A stretch of 30,800 nucleotides of DNA. Source: DATKZH01 sp964475955. GTDB lineage: Bacteria; Planctomycetota; Planctomycetia; Pirellulales; Thermoguttaceae. The notes beneath the pieces are model-generated. The model was given only the letters and a program-made list of their open reading frames with translations. It did no database searches and was not told the origin of the DNA. The DNA is taken from contig CAYYZY010000089.1 in assembly GCA_964475955.1 (NCBI GenBank), positions 1-30,800 on the forward strand. Reading direction: 5' to 3'. A program made the position numbers and the translations under genes. How positions within the stretch are numbered: the stretch's first letter is position 1; each line of letters opens with the position of its first letter. This document shows, piece after piece, positions 8,104-16,201 of this stretch.

Positions 8104-10953
8104 TCAATTTTCCCCGCCACGTCCCCTTCGCAGCAACCAAAACCAACACGCGCCGACGGCGGTCAGGCCGAGCCCGACGCTGATGCCCGCCAGCCACGGG
8201 CTGTGATAGCGGATGCTGAGCACCTGCGTGCCCGGCGGTACGGTCGCCCGGATGCGGCCAAACTCGTCGGCCACGGCGGGGACCGGCGTTCCGTCGGCCG
8301 CCGCGCGGATTCCCGCGTACCACAGGTAGTTGACCACCACGTCGCCCCCCTGGGCTAGATCACTTAGGTCGAGCTTCACCCCGGCGGGGACCTGCGCGAT
8401 CGGAAGCGGCCTCGTCGGCTCGACCGCGGGGAAGGCCATCGGGGCAGCCCCCTCGAGCTCGTAGAGGCGCAGCCGGGAGCCCGTGGCCACCGGCTCCCGG
8501 CGCGCGAGGTAGCCCCGCAGCGGCTCGAGCAGGTGCAGGTTGCGGGTCTCCTGGTGGTTGACGTCGCGGTTAACGCTGAATACAGGCGAGTCCATAGTGG
8601 GATGCACGAGGAGATAGGCGACGCCCATGCGGCGAAGCGTCGCGACGACGTCGGTCGCGACCGATCCCTCGATGCGCTGGTACTCCGGCCGGAACTGGAC
8701 CAGCGGGTCGTGCCCCCAGTAGGTGTCGATTCCGTAGACGCTGGCGAAGTTGTTCGTGAGGCTCACCGTGTAGTCGGCGGCAGCGCACCGGGCCTGGGCC
8801 ACCGGCATCACCCGCACCGGCTCGTCGCCGCGCATCAGCTTCTCGGCGATCGGTTCCGGCATCTCGGGATACGGCCGGTCGCCGAACGAGTAGAACGACG
8901 TGCGCGCCAGCGAGGCGTGGTAGAGGAGCAGCCCGGAGACGACGACGAAAGCCGCCGCGCGCCAGCGCCAGGGAGCGCGGGCGAGGGCCGTCAGCCGGTG
9001 CACCACCAGCGCGCCGAACGCGAGCGAGAAGAAGTGGAAGAACGGCACCACCTTGACCGGGTGCTTGAACTGGTTGAACACCGGCAGCTTCGCCTGGACG
9101 GCCCAGACCACCCCGGCCTCGCCGAGGCACATCAATAGCGCCAGGAGGCCCAGGGTGAAAAGCGGGTTGGCCAGAAGCGACCGCGTGCGTCCCGGGTAGA
9201 CCCAGGCGGCCAGCAGCCCGGCCAGCCAGGCCATGGTGAACAGGCTGCCCGCGTAGTAGATCTGCCCAAAGAGATCGAGGTGCACGGTTCCCAGGTCGGC
9301 CGGCGCTTCGGCTTTGCCGAGGGGGTAAGGGACGAGCATGGCGTGCAGGCCGGTCAGGGCGTTTCCGCCTCCGCCCTCGACGCGGTCCAACCCCTGAACG
9401 CCCAGAAACTGCGGAACCAGAAGCGGGGCCGCCAGTCCCAGCCCGAAGGCCAGCGCCGCCAACGACCGGACCAACCGCCGCCAGGGGATCGCGCCGGCAA
9501 GCGCTCCGCACGCGAGCGCAAGACAGAAGAGCGACGTGCCGTAAGCCCACATCTGGGCGTTGCCCGCGTGGAAGTAGAGGCCGACCAGCGCGCCGGTGCC
9601 CAGCAGCCAGCCCCAGGTCGGATCGCGCCGCACGAGCGAGAGGACGGAAACGCCCAGAAGCGGCGCGTACACGAACGTGGGCGTCATGTAGAACCACGAG
9701 CGACCACCGATCAGGGCGTACCCGGAAAGCACGAAACCGAGGGCCATCGCCGCGGCAAGCGAGGGGGCCAGCCCCAGCCGGCGGCCGAACCAGAACGAGG
9801 CCCCCAGCCCGGCCGCCAGGTGCAGCCAGCAGAACACCTCGAGGGTGGCCAACTCGTCGCCCAGCACGTAGGTGGCCAGGCCGTACGCCAGGTACGTGAC
9901 CGGGTAGGTCAGCGCGTAAGTGCCCACTTCGGCCAGCGGAGCCCCGAGGAACTGGTGCGGATTCCAGTTGGGAAACGCGCCGGCAAACGCGGTGCGGCAC
10001 CCGTACAACATGCCGGGAAAGAACTGCGAGTAGTTGTCGTCCTGCGTGAAGTAGTACGGCTCGACGTTCTCCAGCACGACGCCGGCCGCGACCAGCACGC
10101 CGTAGGCCGCCAGGAGCCACAGAAGCGGGCGCGTCGGGCGACTCGCCTCGTCGGCCGCTGGTTCGCCGGGCGCGCTGGGAGTCTCCTGAGAAGCGTTCGT
10201 CGGGAAGTCACCGTGGGGCACGTTTCCAACGTGCCTGGCACGTTGGAAACGTGCCCCACGTGGGCTTCCGTCGATTCCTACGGCGTCCCCGGGCGGGATC
10301 ACGGCGTCGAGAACCGCTGCGCGGGTCGGCTTGCGCGATGCCCGGTGCCCGATCACGAGGACCAGCGCGAAGATGCCCAGGTACGCGAGGAAAGCCCGGT
10401 GCTCCAGCGCGCGACGCAGCAGCCACGCGTCGCCGGGGTAGTTCAACAGCCGCTCGAACGACGGGAAGACCGAGTGCGGCCGGTCCGGCCGGTCCGCCAT
10501 CTCGCGCACCTCGTACCCTTCGGGCACTTCCAGTGCAGCCCCGTCCGAAAAGGCAGTCCACGCCGACGGCCACGCGTCGACCAGCAACCCCTCGCCTTCT
10601 TCGCCGATCTCCACGGTGACCCGCCCGATCCGTTCCAGGGCGGCGGAGTCGACCGCCAGCACGAGCGAGTTGATCCAGGCCTGGCGCAATCGCCACTGGC
10701 GCACGCCGTCGATCGTGTAGCCGCGACGAAGCGGGGCCATGTCGCCGCGGCGGAACTCCCAGCCGAGCAACACGTCGTCGGGGCCCAGCGGCCCTTCCGC
10801 CTCGACCGACACCGTGATCGGCAGCGCCTTGCGCCCGTAGCGCACGTTGAGGTGCAATAGCGCCAGAAGCAGCCATGCGCCGACCAACCCGCCAATGAGC
10901 AGGATCTGCCACAGCGGGCGGGGGCCGACGTATGCCTTGCGCCTCGTCGTCAT
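8104..10953 (-). CDS. YfhO-like / GT-C-type polytopic membrane protein
   Basis: 949 residues from the ATG at 10953, which has AGGAG upstream and overlaps the stop of the preceding gene (ATGA). A first membrane helix (about 14-34) is followed by a soluble segment of about 150 residues, a second helix (about 200-220), a polar linker, and then about ten hydrophobic helices. FTQDDNYSQFFPGM (about 300-315) after the third helix resembles the acidic first loop of YfhO and related GT-C transferases, and NWNPHQFLGAPL follows. The C-terminal third has a soluble domain and ends with one more helix (VGLGLTAVGACWFWLL). It probably transfers sugars from a lipid carrier outside the membrane, completing the pathway of this operon. 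The linker (about 232-247) is encoded by a palindromic repeat. YfhO-like membership is from overall pattern, not a strict motif. Confidence 0.75.
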   Translation of the reverse strand: MTTRRKAYVGPRPLWQILLIGGLVGAWLLLALLHLNVRYGRKALPITVSVEAEGPLGPDDVLLGWEFRRGDMAPLRRGYTIDGVRQWRLRQAWINSLVLAVDSAALERIGRVTVEIGEEGEGLLVDAWPSAWTAFSDGAALEVPEGYEVREMADRPDRPHSVFPSFERLLNYPGDAWLLRRALEHRAFLAYLGIFALVLVIGHRASRKPTRAAVLDAVIPPGDAVGIDGSPRGARFQRARHVGNVPHGDFPTNASQETPSAPGEPAADEASRPTRPLLWLLAAYGVLVAAGVVLENVEPYYFTQDDNYSQFFPGMLYGCRTAFAGAFPNWNPHQFLGAPLAEVGTYALTYPVTYLAYGLATYVLGDELATLEVFCWLHLAAGLGASFWFGRRLGLAPSLAAAMALGFVLSGYALIGGRSWFYMTPTFVYAPLLGVSVLSLVRRDPTWGWLLGTGALVGLYFHAGNAQMWAYGTSLFCLALACGALAGAIPWRRLVRSLAALAFGLGLAAPLLVPQFLGVQGLDRVEGGGGNALTGLHAMLVPYPLGKAEAPADLGTVHLDLFGQIYYAGSLFTMAWLAGLLAAWVYPGRTRSLLANPLFTLGLLALLMCLGEAGVVWAVQAKLPVFNQFKHPVKVVPFFHFFSLAFGALVVHRLTALARAPWRWRAAAFVVVSGLLLYHASLARTSFYSFGDRPYPEMPEPIAEKLMRGDEPVRVMPVAQARCAAADYTVSLTNNFASVYGIDTYWGHDPLVQFRPEYQRIEGSVATDVVATLRRMGVAYLLVHPTMDSPVFSVNRDVNHQETRNLHLLEPLRGYLARREPVATGSRLRLYELEGAAPMAFPAVEPTRPLPIAQVPAGVKLDLSDLAQGGDVVVNYLWYAGIRAAADGTPVPAVADEFGRIRATVPPGTQVLSIRYHSPWLAGISVGLGLTAVGACWFWLLRRGRGGEN
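10212..10260. repeat. Palindromic repeat, family B, copy 1, inside a coding sequence
   Basis: Two perfectly complementary 24-base arms (10212-10235 and 10237-10260) flank a single T. Each arm holds its own small hairpin: GGCACGTT-GGA-AACGTGCC. Two further copies lie at 18924-18972 and 20257-20305, both intergenic. This copy is read in frame within the membrane protein gene on the minus strand and encodes part of a polar linker (FQRARHVGNVPHG). Confidence 0.88.
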
Positions 10954-11555
10954 GCGGTCTCCTCTCGCTCGATGGCCTTCTTCCATAGGTCGGGCCGCTT
11001 CGTGCAGACGGCGTCGATCCGGTACGGCGCGAGCTGCCGGGCGAAATCGTCGATCCGGCCCAGGTCGTGCGCTTGAAGCTCCGGCGAAACGATGCAGAGC
11101 TTGAACGACTCGCTCAGTCGGGCGTATGCTTCGTCGTCGAGCGGCAGCCGGCTGAAGCAATCGACCCATACCCAGTCGACCTGGCCGGCCAGCGCCAGCG
11201 CACCCTCGATCGGCTCGTATTCGCTGAACCGGACGGCGATGCGGTGCTCACCCCGGGCCACCAGTTGCCGGATCATGGGAAAGGAGCAGTCGAGGAAGAA
11301 GTAGTCGGTCACCGTGCCCGCGGCGGCCAGCTCCTCCAGCACGCGGGACTCGATCCGCTCGCTCTTGACGTTGAGGATCATCGTGCCGTGCCGGTACTCG
11401 GCCAGGTAGGGGGCGAAATCCTCACCGTCCCGAAAGGGATCGTGGACGAGGATCAGCCGCTCGCCGCGATCGCGCAAGTCCAACTCCACGCCGTATTCCG
11501 GCGGCGTGTCGCGGAGCTGCTCAACCGTGTTGACCCGATGCCGGATGAACTCCAC
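10950..11555 (-). CDS. Glycerophosphodiester phosphodiesterase-like protein
   Basis: 201 residues from the ATG at 11555. The N-terminus has the GDPD/PLC-like barrel landmarks: HRVNT (6-10), GVELDLRD (22-29) with the Glu-x-Asp metal pair, VHDPF (37-41) and a Lys in LNVKS (about 64). These correspond to the family's HRG, E-x-D, HD and E-x-K residues, though the first Gly is replaced by Val. The second half, WVDCFSRLPL and CIVSPELQAHD, fits the C-terminal strands of the barrel. It is shorter than typical GlpQ (about 240-250 residues). It may hydrolyse or bind a phosphodiester such as glycerophosphoryl-sugar. Its stop overlaps the downstream ATG by 4 bases, and it follows the GtrA gene by 26 bases. 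Confidence 0.65.
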   Translation of the reverse strand: MEFIRHRVNTVEQLRDTPPEYGVELDLRDRGERLILVHDPFRDGEDFAPYLAEYRHGTMILNVKSERIESRVLEELAAAGTVTDYFFLDCSFPMIRQLVARGEHRIAVRFSEYEPIEGALALAGQVDWVWVDCFSRLPLDDEAYARLSESFKLCIVSPELQAHDLGRIDDFARQLAPYRIDAVCTKRPDLWKKAIEREETA

Positions 11556-11581
11556 GATCCCTCCTTTCCGGCGAAAAGACG

Positions 11582-12079
11582 TCAGGACCCCTTCTCCACG
11601 AGAGGCTCCCTACACCCTGTCGCGGCCTCGATCCGCTCGCGGCGCTGGCGCACGCCGACGCGGAACGTGATCCACTTCATGCCCGCGAAGTTGAGCACCG
11701 TCGTCACGCCCGTGGCCACGAACAGGGCGATCCGCCATGCCCAGACGTAGGGCAGCCACCCGTCGAGCAGGTCCAAGAGCACCCCGTTGACGACCATGTT
11801 CACGCCCAGCGTGGTCACGTAGAGCACCAGGTAGGTGAACGGCTCGGCCGCCGAGCGGCGTGCCGATTCGAACGTCCACAGCTTGTTGCCGATGAAGCCG
11901 ACGATCATCCCGGAAACGTAGCCGATCCCCTTGGCCGGGTATTTCGACAGGCCCAGCGGCGTGAGCAGCGCGTAGACCGTCCAATCGGTCAGCACGCTGA
12001 GCCCGCCGATCACGAGGAACCGGCGGACCTGCCTGGCCGTCTCGCGGCGTTCCGACCAGCCATCAGTCGAGATCGGCAA
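11582..12079 (-). CDS. GtrA family membrane protein
   Basis: 165 residues with four hydrophobic helices at about 20-42, 45-66, 82-104 and 115-140. The segments FLVIGGLSVLTDWTVYALL, GMIVGFIGNKLWTF and ATGVTTVLNFAGMKWITF are typical of GtrA, which is thought to flip or present a lipid-linked sugar at the inner membrane. The ATG at 12079 lies inside the 3' end of the upstream nucleotidyltransferase (17-base overlap), so the two are probably translationally coupled. Residues 1-18 are polar and cytoplasmic. A second GtrA-like domain is present in the fusion gene at 14421. Confidence 0.85.
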   Translation of the reverse strand: MPISTDGWSERRETARQVRRFLVIGGLSVLTDWTVYALLTPLGLSKYPAKGIGYVSGMIVGFIGNKLWTFESARRSAAEPFTYLVLYVTTLGVNMVVNGVLLDLLDGWLPYVWAWRIALFVATGVTTVLNFAGMKWITFRVGVRQRRERIEAATGCREPLVEKGS

Positions 12080-12827
12080 AGTAGCGCTCCCACTTCTCGA
12101 AATCGGCCAGGTCGCGCGGCGTACCCCAGCCGATGTACTTCTCGACCTCGAACACCCGCACTCCGGCCCCCTCGGCCACGAGCAGGTTGGGCACGGTGTC
12201 GAGGTAGAACTCGTCGCTTGCGCGCAGGTCGGCCGCCACCAGGCGGTCGATCGCCTCGATCATCTCCCGGGCGGCGCGGAAGCTGAAGAACCCGCTCACC
12301 GCGTGATCGGAAAGGGGCGACCCGGAGATCGGCTTCTTGCAGGATACTTCGAGCACGCGGTCGCCGTCGACCCTGACCCAGCCGTGCTGCTCGGGCGCGG
12401 CCAGCACGCGCGTATCGCCGCGGTAGGTCCAGACGAGGCACGCGGTCGCGGCGTCGCCCATCCGCTCGGCGAGCTTCGCGCGGTCGTAGACGTGCGTGTT
12501 GTCACAGGCGGCCACGATCACCGGCCAGTCGGGCTCCAGCTCGTCGGCCGCCAGGCGCACGGTGCAGGCCTGGCCCTCGGTCAGCCCCTCGACCGCGACC
12601 AGCCGGCACTCGGGAAAGTGCCGCCGGAGTTGCCGGTCGATCCGGAAATCGCGCACGTGCTCCGCGCGGATCACGAAGACCACGCGGTCGGCCGGCGGCA
12701 GGTCGCGCACCGCCCGGACCACCATCGGCAGCCCCGCGGCCAACACCAGCGGCTTGGGCACCTCGTAGCCCGCCTCCGCGAACCGCCTTCCTTCCCCGGC
12801 GGCCGGCACGACGATTTGCAGCGGCAT
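12063..12827 (-). CDS. Sugar-1-phosphate nucleotidyltransferase (NTP_transferase family)
   Basis: 254 residues from the ATG at 12827, preceded by GGGGGAAG. The N-terminus VVPAAGEGRRFAEAGYEVPKP (6-26) is the NTP-binding loop of nucleotide-sugar pyrophosphorylases, with the conserved Arg and Lys25. AACDNTHVY (about 107-115) holds the metal Asp, in place of the common GDN. The region SDEFYLDTVPNLL and VFEVEKYIGWGTPRDL (C-terminal) is typical of the subfamily near capsule genes. It should activate a sugar or polyol phosphate with NTP in the cytoplasm. The open frame extends further upstream, but that part is antisense noise over the neighbouring gene. The stop overlaps the following GtrA gene. 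Confidence 0.85.
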   Translation of the reverse strand: MPLQIVVPAAGEGRRFAEAGYEVPKPLVLAAGLPMVVRAVRDLPPADRVVFVIRAEHVRDFRIDRQLRRHFPECRLVAVEGLTEGQACTVRLAADELEPDWPVIVAACDNTHVYDRAKLAERMGDAATACLVWTYRGDTRVLAAPEQHGWVRVDGDRVLEVSCKKPISGSPLSDHAVSGFFSFRAAREMIEAIDRLVAADLRASDEFYLDTVPNLLVAEGAGVRVFEVEKYIGWGTPRDLADFEKWERYFADLD

Positions 12828-12879
12828 GTCGACTTCCCCCAACCGCGAAGCGGTTTCACAACACAGCCCAGGGTCGCTT

Positions 12880-12921
12880 TCATCCCTCAAAGGACCCGCC
12901 TCATCCCTCAAAGAACCCGCC
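12880..12921. repeat. Tandem 21-base duplication at a gene's end
   Basis: Two adjacent 21-base units (12880-12900 and 12901-12921) differ at one base. The second unit, read on the minus strand, encodes the last residues GGFFEG and the stop of the nucleotidyltransferase-phosphatase gene. The other unit repeats this as GGSFEG and a second in-frame TGA in the spacer. Next to it, AACCGC-GAA-GCGGTT (12841-12855) forms a small perfect hairpin. Confidence 0.8.
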
Positions 12922-14424
12922 GAAGATCTCCCGCTCCACGTCTTCGTCCAGGTCGACGAACAGGCCGAACTTCTCCGTCGACACCACCGTGATCGGGGCC
13001 AGGTGCGGGATGCGCAACCGGTACCACTGCGTCTGCGGCACGGAAAGCAGGTAGCCGACCAGACAGCGGAGCACGACATTGTGCGTACACACCAGCGACG
13101 GCGGCTCGCCGGGCGCCCATCGCTCCTGCGCGAAATCCCACAGACGCTCCCAAACGTCGGCCGTGCTCTCCCCGCCTCCGGGGAACGGCGGGTCTTCGCC
13201 GCGACCCCAGGCGGCGAAATGCTCGGCATATCGCTCGCGCGCCTCCGCCACCGTGAGCGCGTCGCAAGCACCGTAGTCCATCTCGATGACACGGTCATCA
13301 ACGGACTCCTTGGGCAACTGGCGCAGCCACTCGCCAAATGCGACCCGAAGCAACAGAACGCTGTCGACGGCGCGTCGCAATGGCGAACTGAAAAGCCTCT
13401 GCGGTTGCCGCATCCTCACGGTCTCGGCCAACGCCTTGACGCCTTCCCACAACTCCTCTGCTTCCGTCGTCGCCAGTTTGGGATCAACGCGTCCTTGAAA
13501 GACATTGACGTCCCCCGTCCCCTCGTTCAACTCCGTCGGCGCGTGCCGGAATGCAACGTGCCGCACCGCGCGGCGCTCGAACGCGTCGCGGAACTGGTCC
13601 TCGAAGGCCGCGACGAACGCGCTCACCCGGTCGAACAGCTCGGGCACCGGCGGCTTGAACCGGCCCTCCTGCTTCCGCTGCATCAGTTCGCAGAAGAGCG
13701 GCCCGAAGGCGCCCGAGCCCTCGCCGAATCGGGCGAAGTAGGCCGAAAGCAGCTCGTCGCCCTCGTGGACCTCGTTGGTGCGCGTCACCAGCTTGAGGAA
13801 GTTCTGCATCAGAAACCGCATCACGTGGTAGGCGAACTCGTGCCGGTCCCGGGCGGTCATCTGTTTGCTGCGCACCACTTCGTGAGGCCGGTCGTCGCGG
13901 AAGTCGATCCGGCGGTAGCTCACCGCGTCGTTGCGCAGGTCGCGCAGGTAATCGCGCGCCCCTCGCCGGGCACTGAGGAAATGGTGCGGCTGGAGCCCGA
14001 ACACCGGGTACACGCTCGCCAGCTCCGCCTTGCGCCAGAGCGGCGACCGCTGCCAGTCGAAACACGTGAAGGGGCTTCGGATCACATGCTCGCGGTGCCC
14101 CTCGGCCGTGTAGATCATCAGGTGCAACACGGCCGTGCGCGGGTCGTTGAACTTGAGCGGGCCGAGCGTCGCGTTGATCTTCAGGCCGTAGAGGTGGGCG
14201 TCGAGCATCGGCTCCAGCTCCGCGCGGAAGGCTTCCTGCATGGCGGCGAAGCGGGCGCGGTCGAGCGCGTCGACGACGACGATCGTGTCGACGTCGGCGA
14301 TCCCCTCCAGGCCGGCGCCGCGGCTGAAGCTGCCGGCGATGGTGGCCGAGCGCACGTAGTCGAGCCGGTCGGCGACGCGCCACACGGCCTCGATCAGGGC
14401 CGACTTGAGCTCGGGGTCGGTCAC
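12901..14424 (-). CDS. Fusion: pol-beta-type nucleotidyltransferase + histidine phosphatase
   Basis: 507 residues from the GTG at 14424, which overlaps the upstream stop as GTGA. The N-terminal domain has the minimal nucleotidyltransferase motif GSFSRG (31-36) followed by D44 and D46 in ADVDTIVVV. A helical middle (about 145-285) follows. The C-terminal domain is a phosphoglycerate-mutase-like histidine phosphatase: RHAPTELN (293-300) holds the phospho-accepting His294, SSPLRRA (346-352) an Arg, EMDYG (381-385) the acid, GGGES (416-420), and CTHNV (446-450) the second His448. The fusion suggests transfer of a nucleotidyl group and removal of a phosphate from one substrate. The gene ends 73 bases before the sugar nucleotidyltransferase. 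The substrate is not visible. Confidence 0.85.
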   Translation of the reverse strand: MTDPELKSALIEAVWRVADRLDYVRSATIAGSFSRGAGLEGIADVDTIVVVDALDRARFAAMQEAFRAELEPMLDAHLYGLKINATLGPLKFNDPRTAVLHLMIYTAEGHREHVIRSPFTCFDWQRSPLWRKAELASVYPVFGLQPHHFLSARRGARDYLRDLRNDAVSYRRIDFRDDRPHEVVRSKQMTARDRHEFAYHVMRFLMQNFLKLVTRTNEVHEGDELLSAYFARFGEGSGAFGPLFCELMQRKQEGRFKPPVPELFDRVSAFVAAFEDQFRDAFERRAVRHVAFRHAPTELNEGTGDVNVFQGRVDPKLATTEAEELWEGVKALAETVRMRQPQRLFSSPLRRAVDSVLLLRVAFGEWLRQLPKESVDDRVIEMDYGACDALTVAEARERYAEHFAAWGRGEDPPFPGGGESTADVWERLWDFAQERWAPGEPPSLVCTHNVVLRCLVGYLLSVPQTQWYRLRIPHLAPITVVSTEKFGLFVDLDEDVEREIFGGFFEG

Positions 14425-15545
14425 GGTGCCGGGGTCCTCAGGAAGAGCGCGGTGTGGGTGGGATTTTCCGCCCTCAACACGCTGGAGCCGGAGACGATGA
14501 TCCCCGCCGGCACGTGGTGCACGTTCTCCTTGGTCACGCCGCCGTCGAAGATCAATTCGTAGCCGTAGCGCCCGGCCAGACGATCGAGCGTCGCCGCGGT
14601 CTCCAGGGCCTCGGGCATCAGCCTCTGGCCGCAATGGCCGGGCCGCGCGATCGCCAGCACCATCACGAAGTCGACGTGCGGCAGATAGGGCATGAGCTGG
14701 CCGAACGAGACGGTGCGGTGCCACACGACCCCTACCGCGCGGCCGTACTGCCGGCATCGGGCGATTGCCTCGGTCACGTCGTCGTCCACGTCGACGTGCA
14801 CCAGGAAGCAATCGGCCAGCTCCAGACACTCGTCGATCCAGCGCAGCGGTGTGCGCGACATCACGTGCAGGCAGAACGGCTGCCACGCCCACAGTCGCCG
14901 GGCCTCGCGGATCGCGCCGACGTCGACCGGGGCGGCCTCGGGGTCGAACGTCTCGTCGACCAGGTCGAAGTGGATGTGATCGCACAGGTCGCCCACGTAC
15001 GCAAACGCCTCGCGCACGCTGTGCCCCTCGGCCGCGTACACGGCCAGGCCCAGGTTCCGCGCCGTCTTGCGGAAGGTGAACCGGCGGTGCAGCGTGTAGG
15101 CGATCATGAACAGGCAGCCGGCCGTGATGAACCGGCCCGGCGGGTAGTCGGCCAGCCCGAACTTGGCCATCGCGGCCAGGTTCAACGAGTAGCTGAGGAT
15201 GGAAACCAGGGCGAACAGGAAGAACGCCCTCAGGAACTGCTCCCGCGACACGCGGAAATTGAAGTAGGCGTTCATGAAGAACGCAAACAGCATTCCGGCG
15301 ACAAAGGCGGGGATCGTGCGCGCCAGCTCGCCCCATGCCCTGGGAAAAACGAACACGAACCGAATCAGCACCACCTCGAGCACGATCGAGAGGAAGCCGT
15401 AGAGCATGAACCCGGCCAGGTAGCGGTACCGCCAAGTGAGCCAGCGGAGCCAGCGCCGCAGGCGCCGGTCGATCGGCATGCCCGTCGGGGCCCGCCACAG
15501 CGCGCTGCCCGCGCGCAAGGGCCGCACCGCCCCCAGACCGCCCAT
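14421..15545 (-). CDS. Fusion: GtrA-like membrane domain + ribulose-phosphate 3-epimerase-like domain
   Basis: 374 residues from the ATG at 15545; a second ATG at 15479 would give 352, and neither has a clear ribosome binding site. The N-terminal half has four hydrophobic helices and the arrangement FFMNAYFNFRVSREQF and FTFRKTAR typical of GtrA. The second half matches the TIM barrel of ribulose-5-phosphate 3-epimerase: HIHFDLVDETFDP (equivalent to HVDVMDG), LHVMSRTP (equivalent to LMV-P), VLAIARPGHCGQ and IFDGGVTKENV, then the phosphate loop VSGSSVLRA. Several active-site residues are altered relative to the classic motif, so the substrate may differ. A membrane-bound epimerase points to lipid-linked sugar metabolism. 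It lies 17 bases after the 2H gene, and its stop overlaps the next gene. Confidence 0.8.
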   Translation of the reverse strand: MGGLGAVRPLRAGSALWRAPTGMPIDRRLRRWLRWLTWRYRYLAGFMLYGFLSIVLEVVLIRFVFVFPRAWGELARTIPAFVAGMLFAFFMNAYFNFRVSREQFLRAFFLFALVSILSYSLNLAAMAKFGLADYPPGRFITAGCLFMIAYTLHRRFTFRKTARNLGLAVYAAEGHSVREAFAYVGDLCDHIHFDLVDETFDPEAAPVDVGAIREARRLWAWQPFCLHVMSRTPLRWIDECLELADCFLVHVDVDDDVTEAIARCRQYGRAVGVVWHRTVSFGQLMPYLPHVDFVMVLAIARPGHCGQRLMPEALETAATLDRLAGRYGYELIFDGGVTKENVHHVPAGIIVSGSSVLRAENPTHTALFLRTPAP

Positions 15546-15562
15546 GTTTTCGCCAAGCCGGC

Positions 15563-16201
15563 TCACTCGACCGCCTCCAGCCCAAACCGCTCGATCAGTA
15601 CCGGCTCGCCGCCGCGCATGCCGTAGATGGAGAGATGGGGAAATTCGACGGCCGCCCTCGGGGGGCGCCCGGCCAACTCCGACCAGGCCGCGTCCCAGCA
15701 CTCGGGCCGAATCGAGGCCACCGTGACGTGCGGATGCCAGATCGGCCCCAGGAAGGGGAACCCGTAACGCTCGATGTTCTCCCGCTCCGTCTCCGACAGC
15801 CGGGGCCACGACTCGTCGTAGCACGCTCGCGTGGCGCCGCGGTCGCGGAGCGGGGCCGTCGCCGCCACCGCTTCCTGCTGGAGCCGTGCCAAGGGGGCGC
15901 GTGTGTCGCCGGTCACGTCGCAGACCAGCGTGTGGTTGCCCGTCAGGTGGTCGGCCTCGAACACGTGCCAGCCGCACACCGACACGCGGGGAGCGCTCCG
16001 GCCGCGGCAGAACTCCTCGACGGGGCCGGTCAGGTCGCGACCCGCTGGGTAGACGCTCATCGAGAGCGTCAAATGGGGCGGATGGTCGAGGTATAACTGC
16101 TCGCCCGCCACGCGGCGCACGCGGTCCTTGAAAGCGAGGACCTCCGCGCGGAAGGCCTCGTCGGGTTCCAGTGCCAGGAAGCGGCTCTCAATGCAGTTCA
16201 T
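15563..16201 (-). CDS. 2H-phosphoesterase-like protein
   Basis: 212 residues from the ATG at 16201, which overlaps the glycosyltransferase stop (ATGA). Two H-x-T motifs are present, PHLTLS (42-47) and PHVTVA (157-162), each in a hydrophobic strand, as in the 2H phosphoesterase superfamily (LigT, CPDases). These enzymes open cyclic phosphodiesters. The spacing of about 115 residues between the motifs is normal. C-terminal strands (FPHLSIYGMRGGEPVLIERF) complete the fold. In this operon it may act on a sugar or polyol phosphodiester intermediate. Confidence 0.72.
   Translation of the reverse strand: MNCIESRFLALEPDEAFRAEVLAFKDRVRRVAGEQLYLDHPPHLTLSMSVYPAGRDLTGPVEEFCRGRSAPRVSVCGWHVFEADHLTGNHTLVCDVTGDTRAPLARLQQEAVAATAPLRDRGATRACYDESWPRLSETERENIERYGFPFLGPIWHPHVTVASIRPECWDAAWSELAGRPPRAAVEFPHLSIYGMRGGEPVLIERFGLEAVE

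Noticed and set aside
10954..11169. N-terminal extension of the YfhO-like protein
   Set aside because: It overlaps the GDPD-like gene in another frame; the ATG at 10953 has a ribosome binding site and an ATGA overlap.
12828..13337. N-terminal extension of the sugar nucleotidyltransferase frame
   Set aside because: The upstream part is out of frame over the histidine phosphatase domain; the domain starts exactly at the ATG at 12827.
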